Shown here: positions 26,562-34,387 of the stretch, piece after piece | Numbering within the stretch: the first letter of the stretch is position 1 | How the letters are laid out: each line of letters starts with the position of its first letter | Assembly (NCBI GenBank): GCA_963775275.1 | Contig: CAVZII010000005.1 | Coordinates: 2,852,001-2,916,000, forward strand | Direction of reading: 5' to 3' | Source of the DNA: JANWHQ01 sp963775275 | Lineage (GTDB): Bacteria; Pseudomonadota; Alphaproteobacteria; Caulobacterales; Caulobacteraceae | Length of the DNA: 64,000 bases | Notes under the pieces: generated by a model | What the model was told of the DNA's origin: nothing | The model's database searches: none | The model's input: the letters and a program-made list of their open reading frames with translations, nothing else | Program-made: the position numbers and the translations under genes

Positions 26562-27464
26562 TCAGCGCGGACGTGTCAGCAGCCCGACCCACGCCACCGG
26601 GTCGACACGTCCCTCGGCATAGGTGCAGCTCAGCTCGGACGCCTCGGCGATGAGGCCGGCGGCGCGGAACCGCGCCAGGAGCTGTCCCAGTCCATTCAGG
26701 TCGAGCGCCACGCGCGCCTGCTCGCGCGCCATCGCAACGCGCATGGCGATGCCCCGATCGACCTCGTCGATCTCGGCGGCCGCCACGGCCTTGCCCTCGA
26801 GCAGGCGCTCGGCGAGGCTGAAATACTCGGCCCCCGAGAAGTTGAACGGCGCGGCGGGGATTTCGCCCGTGCGGCCGAGGATCTCCTTGAGCAGCTTGCG
26901 GCGCGACAGATGGTCGCGCCGAAGGCTCGCGGCGCGTCGCACCCGATCCGAAATCCCCGCTTGCGCCAAGCGCCGGTCGATCTCGATCATCAGGCGGCTG
27001 CTGGCGGTGATGTCGCTCTCGGCCCGGTGCATGACCAAGGCGGCGGCGCCGCCGGGGACGAGCACCCGGGCAAGCTCGGGCGCAGCCATCTGCAGGTCGG
27101 CGTATTCGAACGCGAAGTTCGAAACCACGAGATCGAAGGAACCTGGCGGGAACGGAAGCTGCTCGGCCCTGACGCCGCCCTGGAAACGGACCTCTGGATG
27201 ACCCAGGGCCGCGCCGGGGCGGTTGTGGATGTCGCTCGCAAGTATCTTCAGGCCGCGCCGCGCCTCGACCGCCCAGAGGGAAACCTGGCCGGAGCCGCAC
27301 CCGATCTCCAGCACCCGGGCGCCGGGCCTGATCCCCCCGAACACGTCCCGCCAGAAGCCCTCCAGCGCCTGACCTGCGCCGTACCCGATCGGACAGCAGA
27401 AGGTGGGGTCGCCCTCCACCCGGTCGTCCCAGATCGAGCTTCCGGACTGGCCGCTCTCGGACAT
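26562..27464 (-). CDS. class I SAM-dependent methyltransferase
   Basis: A 300-residue methyltransferase. Motif I is RVLEIGCGSGQVSLWA near residue 50, with SDIHNRP as the post-I acidic region, LPFPPGSFDLVVSNFAFEY as motif IV and LARVLVPGGAAALV as the motif VI turn. The C-terminal extension is helical and may hold the substrate. AGGAG precedes ATG 27464; earlier in-frame ATGs at 27485 and 27491 lack a better site. It is transcribed divergently from the MFS exporter gene at 27744. Substrate unknown. Confidence 0.75.
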   Translation of the reverse strand: MSESGQSGSSIWDDRVEGDPTFCCPIGYGAGQALEGFWRDVFGGIRPGARVLEIGCGSGQVSLWAVEARRGLKILASDIHNRPGAALGHPEVRFQGGVRAEQLPFPPGSFDLVVSNFAFEYADLQMAAPELARVLVPGGAAALVMHRAESDITASSRLMIEIDRRLAQAGISDRVRRAASLRRDHLSRRKLLKEILGRTGEIPAAPFNFSGAEYFSLAERLLEGKAVAAAEIDEVDRGIAMRVAMAREQARVALDLNGLGQLLARFRAAGLIAEASELSCTYAEGRVDPVAWVGLLTRPR

Positions 27465-27743
27465 CGGCGGCTCCTGCTCCCCCATGTGCATGCGAGGCCG
27501 CGGCCGTCGCAGCGACGCCGGCTGGATCGATCCGCGCGGACAGTCGCGCGCAATCGATCCGGCATGAGTGGAAACATAACGGCGCCGGTCGCGCGCGTCA
27601 CGACCGCCCCGGCGCGGCGGCCGCCCTCGACGACGGTCCGTTCCGCCGCGATCGACCGTTCAGTCGCATGGCCGGGCGCCTGGACATCGCGCGTCCCGGC
27701 GTGGGCGGCTTGACCCTGAAGAGTCGGGCCAGCACAAACCCGC

Positions 27744-29189
27744 GTGCCCCGCGCCTACACCCCCAAGGTGATCGCCCTGATCGTGGCCTCGGCCATGTTC
27801 ATGGGCGCGCTCGACTCCACCGTCATCGCCACGGCCCTGCCGCAGATGGCGGCCTCGTTCCATCGCTCGCCGGTGGACCTCAGCCTCGGCATCACCGTCT
27901 ACATCCTGGTGATGGCCGCCTTCCTGCCGATCTCCACCTGGGTCGCGGACCGGGTCGGCGCCAGGACCGTCTTCGCCGGCGCGATCGCCGGGTTCGCCGC
28001 CGCCTCGGCGCTTTGCGGCTTCAGTGACGGGCTGTGGTCCTTCGTCGGCGCGCGCGTGCTGCAGGCCCTGTTCGCCACCCTGATGACGCCGGTCGGCAAC
28101 CTCGTCCTGCTGCGCTCGACCGAGAAGAAGGACCTGGTCACCGCCATCGCCATCTCGACCACGCCGGGGCTGGTGGCGCCGGTGATCGGTCCGGCGCTCG
28201 GCGGCTTCATCGTCACCTTCGTCGACTGGCGCTGGATCTTCTTCCTGAACATCCCGATCGCGGTCCTGGGCGTGGTCCTCGCCCTGCGCTTCATCCCCAA
28301 CCTGCGCGCCGCGGAGCGCAGGCCCTTCGACTGGGCCGGCTTCCTGTTGTCCGGGCTCTCGCTGGGCGCGGTGATCTACGGCCTGGACCGGATCAGCGCG
28401 CCGGGCGAGGACTGGCGCTGGCCGGCCGCGCTGGCCGCGGCGGGCGTCGGGCTAGGCGTCCTGGCCGTGCGCCACAGCCGACGAACCGCCCATCCGCTGG
28501 TGAGCCTCGAGCCGCTGCGCATCCCGACATTCCGCACCAGCGCCCTGACCGGCGGGATGCTGGTGCGCCTGCCGTTCCGGGCCATGGGCTTCATCCTGCC
28601 CCTGATGTTCCAGGTCGCGCTCGGGATGTCGGCGTTCAAGGCCAGCCTGCTGCTGGTGGGCTATAACGGCGGCGACCTGCTCTTGAAGGCGGTGGCGAAC
28701 CAGACCCTGCGCAAGCTCGGCTTCCGCACGGCGCTGGCGTCGACGGCCGTGCTGACCGCCCTGGCCACGGCGAGTTGGATGGCCTTTTCCAGGGCCACGC
28801 CGTTCTGGCTGATCTTCCTCGTCCTGGCCGTGAGCGGCGGCGCGCGCTCGATCCTTTTCACCGCCATGGTGTCCATGACCTTCTCCGAGGTGCCCCGCGA
28901 GGAAATCGGCGCGGCGACGGTGCTATCCAACGTGCTGAGCCAGACCACCGGCGCGATCGCCATCGCCCTGTCGGCCATCATCCTCAATCTGAGCCCAGGC
29001 CTGCGCGGCGCGGGCATGGGACATCTGGGCCTCGCCGACTGCCGCCTCGCCCTGGCGATCATGGCCGTGATCGGCCTGTCCTCGGTCCCGTGGTTCCTGA
29101 AGCTCAGGCCGGACGCCGGCGCCGAGGTGTCCGGCCATCGTCCCCCGGCGCGCCGGGAGCCGGTGGTCGAGCCGGAAGCCGCAGGCTGA
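27744..29189 (+). CDS. DHA2-type MFS multidrug exporter
   Basis: A 481-residue transporter with 14 predicted hydrophobic helices. MFMGALDSTVIATALPQMA is the DHA2 motif in helix 1, STWVADRVGARTVF is MFS motif A, and TPGLVAPVIGPALGGFI is motif C of drug:H+ antiporters. EmrB-like proteins usually work with an EmrA adaptor, which is not adjacent here. The gene starts with GTG at 27744. The substrate cannot be inferred. Confidence 0.85.
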   Translation: MPRAYTPKVIALIVASAMFMGALDSTVIATALPQMAASFHRSPVDLSLGITVYILVMAAFLPISTWVADRVGARTVFAGAIAGFAAASALCGFSDGLWSFVGARVLQALFATLMTPVGNLVLLRSTEKKDLVTAIAISTTPGLVAPVIGPALGGFIVTFVDWRWIFFLNIPIAVLGVVLALRFIPNLRAAERRPFDWAGFLLSGLSLGAVIYGLDRISAPGEDWRWPAALAAAGVGLGVLAVRHSRRTAHPLVSLEPLRIPTFRTSALTGGMLVRLPFRAMGFILPLMFQVALGMSAFKASLLLVGYNGGDLLLKAVANQTLRKLGFRTALASTAVLTALATASWMAFSRATPFWLIFLVLAVSGGARSILFTAMVSMTFSEVPREEIGAATVLSNVLSQTTGAIAIALSAIILNLSPGLRGAGMGHLGLADCRLALAIMAVIGLSSVPWFLKLRPDAGAEVSGHRPPARREPVVEPEAAG

Positions 29190-29301
29190 ACTCCGGCGCC
29201 GTCCTTCCGATGAGCGCGGGCCGACCGCAAGATCGTCCATTGCAATGCTGCGTAGTTTATGTTTTAAACCAGTTGTCGGGCGGATGTTCCGCTCGGCCGT
29301 T

Positions 29302-29412
29302 CTGGAGCGCGTTGCGCAAGACCGGAACCCGGTCTTGCGACAAGAACGCGCTCAAGCGTTTGAATCTAGAGCACGATTCAACGATCAGACGATCCCGTCC
29401 GATCGCGTCGAG
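29302..29412. repeat. GAGCGCGTT palindromic repeat, copy 3
   Basis: GAGCGCGTTGCGCAAGACCGG pairs with CCGGTCTTGCGACAAGAACGCGCTC (both quoted in part), a near-perfect stem of more than 20 pairs. It is followed by AAGCGTTTGAATCTAGAGCAC and a GATC-rich dyad matching the layout at 26423-26535. It lies just upstream of the DUF2306 gene. Confidence 0.65.
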
Positions 29413-29427
29413 CTCAGGGAGGCGAGC

Positions 29428-29902
29428 ATGGATTTCCAACCCCTGTTCCAAGCGCCCCTGGCCATCCAGGTCCATGTGGCGAGCGCGTTCGGCGCCTTGG
29501 TCGCGGGCGTCTGGCTGATCTGGTTCAGCCGAAGGGGCTCGGCCGGCCACCGGACGATCGGCGTGGCCTTCCTGGCGCTGATGGCGTTGCTGGCCATTTC
29601 CTCGCTGTGGATCCACCGGAGCATGCCGAACAGCCCGGTCTTCGGCTTCAGCCCGATCCACCTGTTCGTCCCCTTCGTGCTCGCGATGATCTGGTTTGCG
29701 ATCGAACTCGGTGCGGCGCGCGCAATTCAAGCGCCACCGCTTCATGGTCTTCGGCCTGTTCAACGGCGCGCTGGTCGTGAATCTCGTGATCAACCTCTTC
29801 CTGCGCCACGGGCTCGTCCATGACATGGTGTTCCCGGCGCACGCGACGCTTCAGGCGCGGCTCGATCCGCCGGCCGCCATCCAAGGAGACCTCCGGCCAT
29901 GA
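29428..29902 (+). CDS. DUF2306 family membrane protein, frameshifted near 29725
   Basis: A 157-residue membrane protein when repaired, with four hydrophobic helices. PLFQAPLAIQVHVASAFGAL, HRTIGVAFLALMALLAISS and SPIHLFVPFV match the DUF2306 pattern. One extra A at 29724-29725 shifts the frame; the C-terminus resumes as FKRHRFMVFGLFNGALVV and ends at 29902. That end overlaps the next gene's ATG by four bases, which supports the repaired frame. GGGAGG precedes ATG 29428. Function unknown. Confidence 0.7.
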
Positions 29903-30513
29903 CCGAGCCCGGCCAAACCCTGCGCGAGGACATCGCCTTCCTGCGCGGCCTCGCCGACGACAGCGGCCGCTCGCTCGAGCGCGACGGCGCGATCCTGATC
30001 GGCGTCGGACTGATCTTCGGCGTCGTGGACCTGGTCTACTGGCTGATGTTCGCCGGACTGCTCCAGGCGCCGCGGCCGCTCGGCGCGTGGCTGTGGGTGG
30101 CGGGTCTCGTGCTCTTCTTCACCGCCTTGCCGGTGGCGACGCGCAAGATGCCGCGGCCGACCGGCGCCACGGCCCGCGCCGAGTCCACCGCGCTGGGCGG
30201 CGTGGGGATCGCGCTCGCCGCCGCCGGCGTCGGGCTCCTGCTGGGCGCCTGGCGGCTGGGCCAGATGGAGCTGGTGCTGTGGATCTTCCCCATCGTGCTC
30301 TTCACCCTCTACGGCGCGGGCTGGAGCGTCGCCTTCGCGGTCGAGCGCCGCGGCTGGTACGCCTGGGTCGCGACAGGATGTTTCGCGGCCGCCGTCGCGA
30401 CGGGGGCGCTGATGGGCTCCCCGCACGAGTGGCTCGTCCTGTCGATCGGCCTGTTCGTCCTCGTCGCCTTGCCGGGACTCGCGATCCTGCGCCGCGCCCG
30501 CCAGAGCCGCTGA
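29899..30513 (+). CDS. six-helix membrane protein of unknown function
   Basis: A 204-residue protein with a short cytosolic N terminus (EDIAFLRGLADDSG) and about six hydrophobic helices, the first being GAILIGVGLIFGVVDLVYW. It is coupled by ATGA overlap to the DUF2306 gene and lies two bases before a winged-helix regulator gene. The order membrane protein then HTH regulator is common, where the regulator controls the operon. No specific family is recognised. Confidence 0.65.
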   Translation: MTEPGQTLREDIAFLRGLADDSGRSLERDGAILIGVGLIFGVVDLVYWLMFAGLLQAPRPLGAWLWVAGLVLFFTALPVATRKMPRPTGATARAESTALGGVGIALAAAGVGLLLGAWRLGQMELVLWIFPIVLFTLYGAGWSVAFAVERRGWYAWVATGCFAAAVATGALMGSPHEWLVLSIGLFVLVALPGLAILRRARQSR

Positions 30514-30515
30514 CC

Positions 30516-30818
30516 GTGGCGGGCTTCGACGTCGAGGCGATCGACGACGTCATCCACGGCCGGATCCGGCTCGGGATCATGGCCTACCTGGCGCACGCGC
30601 AGGCGGCCGAGTTCACCGAGCTGAAGGCGGCGCTCAAGACCACCCAGGGGAACCTTTCGATCCACCTGCGCAAGCTCGAGGACGCCGGCTATGTCGAGAT
30701 CGACAAGAGCTTCGTGAACCGCAAGCCCCTGACCCGCGCGCGGCTCACGGCCGCCGGGCGCAAGGCCTTCGCGGACTATCTGGACGCCATCGCCAAGCTG
30801 GTGGAGGGGCGGGGGTAG
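30516..30818 (+). CDS. winged-helix transcriptional regulator
   Basis: A 100-residue winged-helix protein starting with GTG at 30516, two bases after the preceding stop. IHGRIRLGIMAYLAHAQAAE opens the domain, TQGNLSIHLRKLEDAGYVEI is the recognition helix region and RKPLTRARLTAAGRKAF the wing. This is the HTH_34/MarR-like type of small regulator that accompanies membrane protein operons. It probably regulates the 29428-30818 operon. Confidence 0.75.
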   Translation: MAGFDVEAIDDVIHGRIRLGIMAYLAHAQAAEFTELKAALKTTQGNLSIHLRKLEDAGYVEIDKSFVNRKPLTRARLTAAGRKAFADYLDAIAKLVEGRG

Positions 30819-30906
30819 GGCGCCTCGCGTTCCCACTGTCGTCCCCGGCCGGGCGAGGTGTTCATGGGCGGCCGCACGGGCGGCGCTTCGGGCCGAAGGC
30901 CGGAAG

Positions 30907-31012
30907 ATTCAACGCAGAGATCGCGGAGAAGACGCAGAGGACGCAGAGGGGCAGTGCGTCTCTGCGTCCTCTGCTCTCCTCTGCGTTCTCGGCGTTCCTC
31001 TTGCGGGCGGTT
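30907..31012. repeat. CGCAGAG hairpin repeat, copy 2
   Basis: Second copy of the element at 14534-14631: GATTCAACGCAGAGATCGC on the left, CTCTGCGTCCTCTGC then GCGTTCCTCTTGCGGGCGG on the right. It lies in the convergent gap between the regulator and the secreted protein gene. Confidence 0.7.
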
Positions 31013-31040
31013 CCGCCGCCGCGGCGCCGTTCCGTCTTGC

Positions 31041-31898
31041 TCAGGACGAGCCCGGCGGCGACGAGGAGGCCGGCGTGTCGGCGGGGGGCAGCAGCTTCAG
31101 GCGCTGGGAGCCGTTGTTCGGGTCCGAGTACTCGCGGTTGTCCTCGCAGACGTACTCATAGAGCTTGTAGCCGGGCTTGCGGATGTAATGCCAGGTCCAG
31201 GTCCAGGGGTGCGTCAGGTAGACCGGATCGGTCACCGTGACCTGGTCCTCCATGGCGTCGGCCGAGGTCAGGCGGATCTTCTCGTCGATGCGGATCTGGT
31301 CGGAGTGCGGCACGTCCTGGAACTTGACGTTCTCCTTGATGCCGACGGTGTCGACCATCAGGGTGTTCCCCTCCCAGTGGCCGACCGAGTGGCCCCAGAA
31401 GCCGGGCTCGGCGTCCTCGATGGGGATCTGCTTCTCGTTCAGATAGATGCGGCGGACCTGGTTGTAGGCCTCCTCGATGATGGTGATGCGGCCTTTGCTC
31501 TGCAGCACCTCCAGCGGGAACATGGCCATCATGGTGGCCGGCATGCCGTCGGGGATGCACTTGACGTAGTTGGTGACGGGCGGCTCGCCGCGGGCGAAGG
31601 CGGCGGCGTTGGCGGCGCGCAGCTTCTTCCAGTCGCCCAGGTACTGGGGCTTCAGCGGCGGCTCGGGGATGCCGGCCATGCCGATCGGCTGGGCGCGGAC
31701 CGTGGGATCGAGGCCCTGTTCCGGGGTCGGGGGCGGCGGCCGGTCCCAGGCGCCGTCCAGGGCGTGTGGGTCGAAGGCGGGCTTTGCCGGCTTGGCCGCC
31801 TTGGCGGCCGAGGCCGCGGCGGGGATCATCACCGCACAGGCGAGCAGCGCGACCAGGCGTCGGGCCGCGCGGGCGGAAGGCGAGCGAAGGCGGATCAT
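31041..31898 (-). CDS. secreted partner of DUF6152 protein, paralog 1
   Basis: A 285-residue exported protein. The signal peptide is RRLVALLACAVMIPAAASA. Conserved blocks shared with its paralog at 32440-33243 are CIPDGMPATMMAMFPLEVLQ, RITIIEEAYNQVRRIYL, GHSVGHWEGNTLMVDTVGIK, VPHSDQIRIDEKIRL and LYEYVCEDNREYSDPN. The second member of each tandem pair, it follows the DUF6152 gene by 11 bases. I know of no assigned function; these pairs occur near aromatic or steroid catabolism genes in Alphaproteobacteria. ATG 31898 places the signal peptide correctly. Confidence 0.7.
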   Translation of the reverse strand: MIRLRSPSARAARRLVALLACAVMIPAAASAAKAAKPAKPAFDPHALDGAWDRPPPPTPEQGLDPTVRAQPIGMAGIPEPPLKPQYLGDWKKLRAANAAAFARGEPPVTNYVKCIPDGMPATMMAMFPLEVLQSKGRITIIEEAYNQVRRIYLNEKQIPIEDAEPGFWGHSVGHWEGNTLMVDTVGIKENVKFQDVPHSDQIRIDEKIRLTSADAMEDQVTVTDPVYLTHPWTWTWHYIRKPGYKLYEYVCEDNREYSDPNNGSQRLKLLPPADTPASSSPPGSS

Positions 31899-31909
31899 GG
31901 TCGTCGCTC

Positions 31910-32338
31910 CTACTGGATATTGGCCTTGCCGGCGGGCGCGCCGTTGCCGAACACGCGGCCGTCCGGCAGCGTCACCTGCTTGAGCAGTCCCCCGGGCTCG
32001 CCGGTGCGCAGGGGCGCGATGATCACGGTCAGCTTGTCGCCCACCTTGATCATGTTGAACTTCCAGCCCACCCGGTCGAGGATCCCGGGGTTGGCGCACT
32101 CGATGGTCCAGTGCTTGGTCGCGCCGGTGGCGGCGTCCAGCGACTCCAGCTCGATGTAGACGTGCGGGTTGGTCCACTGGAAGTGGGTGACCGTGCCCTG
32201 CATCTTGACCTGGTGGTCGTTGTCGAACATGGCGAAGGAGTGGTGGGCGAGCGCCCGGCCCCCGCCGGCCGCCGCGCCGGCCAAGAGCGCCAGCGCCATG
32301 AACCCGGCGCCGAGCGGCGCCGTCCTGGACTTCCTCAC
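31910..32338 (-). CDS. DUF6152 family secreted protein, paralog 1
   Basis: A 142-residue exported protein with the family hallmark AHHSFAMFDNDHQVKMQGTV directly after the signal peptide, then FQWTNPHVYIELE and ECANPGILDRVGWKFN. The GTG start at 32338 has GGGGAGG seven bases upstream and is preferred over the ATG at 32392. Mature size is about 110 residues. The paired His residues suggest metal or ligand binding, which is inference. It forms a two-gene unit with the gene at 31041-31898. Confidence 0.75.
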   Translation of the reverse strand: MRKSRTAPLGAGFMALALLAGAAAGGGRALAHHSFAMFDNDHQVKMQGTVTHFQWTNPHVYIELESLDAATGATKHWTIECANPGILDRVGWKFNMIKVGDKLTVIIAPLRTGEPGGLLKQVTLPDGRVFGNGAPAGKANIQ

Positions 32339-32439
32339 GATGGAACCTCCCCTGTCGACCCTCGTCGGCCCGAGCCGCGCGGATCGGATCATGTCATCTT
32401 AACCGGGCGCGCCGAAACGGGAACAGCGCCAATTCCAGG

Positions 32440-33243
32440 TTAGCCGCCACCTCCCGCCCCGGGGGTCAGCAGGCGCAGGTGCGTGCCGCCGTTCGGGTCC
32501 AGGTACTCGCGATTGTCCTCGCAGACGTACTCCAGCATCTCGTAGTCCTTCAGCCGCTTGTAGGCGTAGGTGAAGGTCCAGGGGCCGGTGAACACCTTGG
32601 GATCGGTGATTGTGATCTGGTCCTGCAGGATGTCGGGCGCGACCAGATGCAGCCGCTCGTCGATGCGCATCTGGTCCGAGTGGGGAACGTCCCGGCCGGC
32701 CGGCACGGACTCCTTGATGCCGATGGTGTCGACCAGCAGCGCATCGCCCTCCCAGTGGCCGACCGAATGGCCGAAGTAGCCGGGCGCATAGTCCTCGATC
32801 TTCACCTGGGGCTTGCCCAGATAGATGTGGCGGACCTGGGCGTAGGCCTCCTCGATGATCGTCACCTTGCCGGGCGTCTGCAGGATCTCCAGGGGATAGA
32901 TGGCGAACATCAGCTGGGGCATGCCGTCGGGCAGGCAGGCGATGCTGTTTCCGCCGATCGGCTGGCCCTTGGCGTCCGCCTCCTTCTCGGCCTGGCGCAG
33001 CTTGTCGTAGGCGGCCTGGTAGCTTGGTTTCAGCGGCGGGGGAGGGGGCCTGGGCGGCAGGAACTTCGGATCCACGCTCTGGCCGGGGCGCGCGAAGTAG
33101 CGGGCCCAGTCGCCGGTGAGGTTCGCGCCCTGGCCGAAGGGGCCGGCTGCTTTCGCGGCGTGGGCGGCGAGCGCCGGCGCCGCGGAGGCGACGAGCGCCA
33201 AGAGGGCCGCGCCGCAGGCGAGCGCCGTGACCGGGCGCCTCAT
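32440..33243 (-). CDS. secreted partner of DUF6152 protein, paralog 2
   Basis: A 267-residue exported protein, paralog of 31041-31898. Signal peptide MRRPVTALACGAALLALVAS. Shared blocks are CLPDGMPQLMFAIYPLEILQ, KVTIIEEAYAQVRHIYLG, GHSVGHWEGDALLVDTIGIK, VPHSDQMRIDERLHL and LEYVCEDNREYLDPN. Its ATG at 33243 overlaps the stop of the DUF6152 gene (ATGA), so the pair is translationally coupled. A Pro-rich stretch (PPRPPPPPLKP) follows the N-terminal region. Function unknown. Confidence 0.7.
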   Translation of the reverse strand: MRRPVTALACGAALLALVASAAPALAAHAAKAAGPFGQGANLTGDWARYFARPGQSVDPKFLPPRPPPPPLKPSYQAAYDKLRQAEKEADAKGQPIGGNSIACLPDGMPQLMFAIYPLEILQTPGKVTIIEEAYAQVRHIYLGKPQVKIEDYAPGYFGHSVGHWEGDALLVDTIGIKESVPAGRDVPHSDQMRIDERLHLVAPDILQDQITITDPKVFTGPWTFTYAYKRLKDYEMLEYVCEDNREYLDPNGGTHLRLLTPGAGGGG

Positions 33244-33668
33244 TGGTCGAAGCTCCCGTTCGGCGGGTTGCTGTCCGAGAGCTTGGTTCCGTCCGCCAGG
33301 GTCGCCTCCTGCAGCATGCCGCCGGGCTCGCCGTTCTTCAGCGGGTTGATCAGAAGCGAGACCTTGTCGCCGGGCTTGATGGAGTTGAACTTCCAGCCGA
33401 CGCGGGTCAGCACGTTCGGGCTCGCGCACTCCACGGTGTAGTGCCTGGACCCGCCCTTGCCGTCCTCGACCAGCAGGTCGATGTAGGCGTGCGGATTGGA
33501 CCACTGGAAGCTGACCACCGTGCCCTCCAGCGTGATCCGGTGGCGGTAGTCGAACATGGCGAAGGAGTGGTGGGCCATCGCCGGACCGGCGCCGAGCGCC
33601 GCCCCGGCGACGACGGCCAAGGCCGCCAGAATGGGCGCCGCGCCCGCTGAACGCTTGCTGGTCATCAA
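33240..33668 (-). CDS. DUF6152 family secreted protein, paralog 2
   Basis: A 142-residue exported protein: signal peptide then AHHSFAMFDYRHRITLEGTV, FQWSNPHAYIDLLVE, ECASPNVLTRVGWKFNSIKP and the C-terminal GEPGGMLQEATLADG. It is clearly paralogous to 31910-32338. It is the first gene of the four-gene minus-strand block, whose promoter should lie in the 33669-33840 gap before the tRNA genes. The start could be either of two adjacent ATGs (33668 or 33665). Confidence 0.75.
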   Translation of the reverse strand: MMTSKRSAGAAPILAALAVVAGAALGAGPAMAHHSFAMFDYRHRITLEGTVVSFQWSNPHAYIDLLVEDGKGGSRHYTVECASPNVLTRVGWKFNSIKPGDKVSLLINPLKNGEPGGMLQEATLADGTKLSDSNPPNGSFDQ

Positions 33669-33840
33669 CGCCCCGCTCCCTGGACGGGCGTCTTCGCCGG
33701 GCCCCGCGGCCGGATCGATGCGCCCTCAATGATCCGAGCCTATAGCAAGGGCGCCTGACACCGGAAGCGGTTTCGAGCGGGGCGCGGCCGGCGGCCGCGG
33801 CCCTCGGCGGCGAGGGCGGGGTCTGCCAGGTCTAACCCGT

Positions 33841-33919
33841 GGGGACGTGGCGGAACCGGTAGACGCAGCGGACTTAAAAGTCCGGCTGGCGCAGGCTATC
33901 AAGGTCTGCGCCGTGCGGG
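33841..33919 (+). pseudogene. truncated tRNA-Leu-like gene, anticodon UAA
   Basis: GGGGACGTGGCGGAACCGG begins a tRNA-Leu acceptor strand and D-arm. An anticodon arm GGACTTAAAAGTCC and a long variable arm GGCGCAGG...CTGCGCC follow. It breaks off in the 5' strand of the T-stem (GTGCGGG), where it merges with the acceptor stem of the next tRNA: the five bases GCGGG at 33915-33919 belong to both. The T-loop and 3' acceptor strand are missing, and the anticodon loop folds with only six bases. It should be non-functional. Confidence 0.6.
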
Positions 33920-34218
33920 CGTGGCGGAACTGGTAGACGCAACGGACTTGAACGATCTTTGAGTGCGCCCGGGGAAACCCGGGACGTAGAACCGCTCAAA
34001 TTCGGGGAACCCTGTCAGATGGGAATCCCGAGCCAAGCCCGGCAACGGGAAGGTGTAGAGACTAGACGGGCGGCGCCTAAGCCCCGGATCCGGTCCGGGG
34101 TAAGGCGAAGGGATAGTCCGGACCCCAAACGCCCGTCGGGCGGCGGCGAAAGCCGTAGCGGGTACGAAAATCCGTTGGGGGCAACCCCGTGCCGGTTCGA
34201 CCCCGGCCGCCCGCACCA
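33915..34218 (+). tRNA. tRNA-Leu(UAA) interrupted by a group I intron
   Basis: Exon 1 is 33915-33949 and exon 2 is 34167-34218, which joined give an 87-base tRNA. The acceptor pairs are GCGGGCG with CGCCCGC and CCA is encoded. The D-arm is TGGCGGAACTGGTAGACGC, the anticodon arm ACGGA-CUUAAAA-UCCGU, the variable arm GGGGGCAACCCC and the T-arm CCGGTTCGACCCCGG. The spliced anticodon is UAA. The intron interrupts it after U34, the same site used by the cyanobacterial and plastid tRNA-Leu(UAA) intron. A short GGGGATAG/CTGTCCCC hairpin follows at 34226-34246. Confidence 0.85.
33950..34166 (+). ncRNA. group I self-splicing intron (217 bases)
   Basis: The catalytic core is plain: R element GTGTAGAGACTAGACGGG at 34053-34070 and S element AAGGGATAGTCC at 34108-34119, which pair as P7 (GACTA with TAGTC). 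P/Q-type sequences AAATTCGGGGAACCCTG and GAATCCCGAGCCAAGCCC match the P4-P6 region of IC3 tRNA introns. P2 is CCCGGGGAAACCCGGG near 33968-33983. P1 pairs the exon end ACUU with intron GAGU, placing a U.G pair at the 5' splice site. The intron ends in the expected terminal G at 34166. No homing endonuclease is encoded. Confidence 0.85.
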
Positions 34219-34353
34219 GCGCTTGGGGATAGGTAAGCTGTCCCCATAAACTGAGGTTTGCGAACCTGACGTTCGTCACTGAGGTCGCCCCAGCGGATGG
34301 ACGAACGCCAGGTCCACCTCGCTAGGGGGTTGGAATCGCCGACGTCTCCGTCC

Positions 34354-34382
34354 TTGAAGGTTAGTAACGTCTATGGTACTAA
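34354..34382 (+). promoter_or_regulatory. promoter with 22-bp operator of the toxin-antitoxin operon
   Basis: TTGAAG at 34354-34359, a 17-base spacer and TACTAA at 34377-34382. The perfect dyad TTAGTA (34361-34366) and TACTAA (34377-34382) brackets the spacer and overlaps the -10, an ideal autoregulation site for the HTH antitoxin. The predicted transcription start coincides with ATG 34388, so the message may be leaderless. Confidence 0.6.
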
Positions 34383-34387
34383 TGATC

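Noticed and set aside
14534..31012. CRISPR array suggested by repeated CGCAGAG units
   Set aside because: The repeats are short, contiguous and palindromic with no regular unique spacers, and no cas genes are present.
33841..33919. Functional first tRNA-Leu
   Set aside because: The T-loop and 3' acceptor strand are absent and the anticodon loop has six bases, so it cannot form a complete tRNA.
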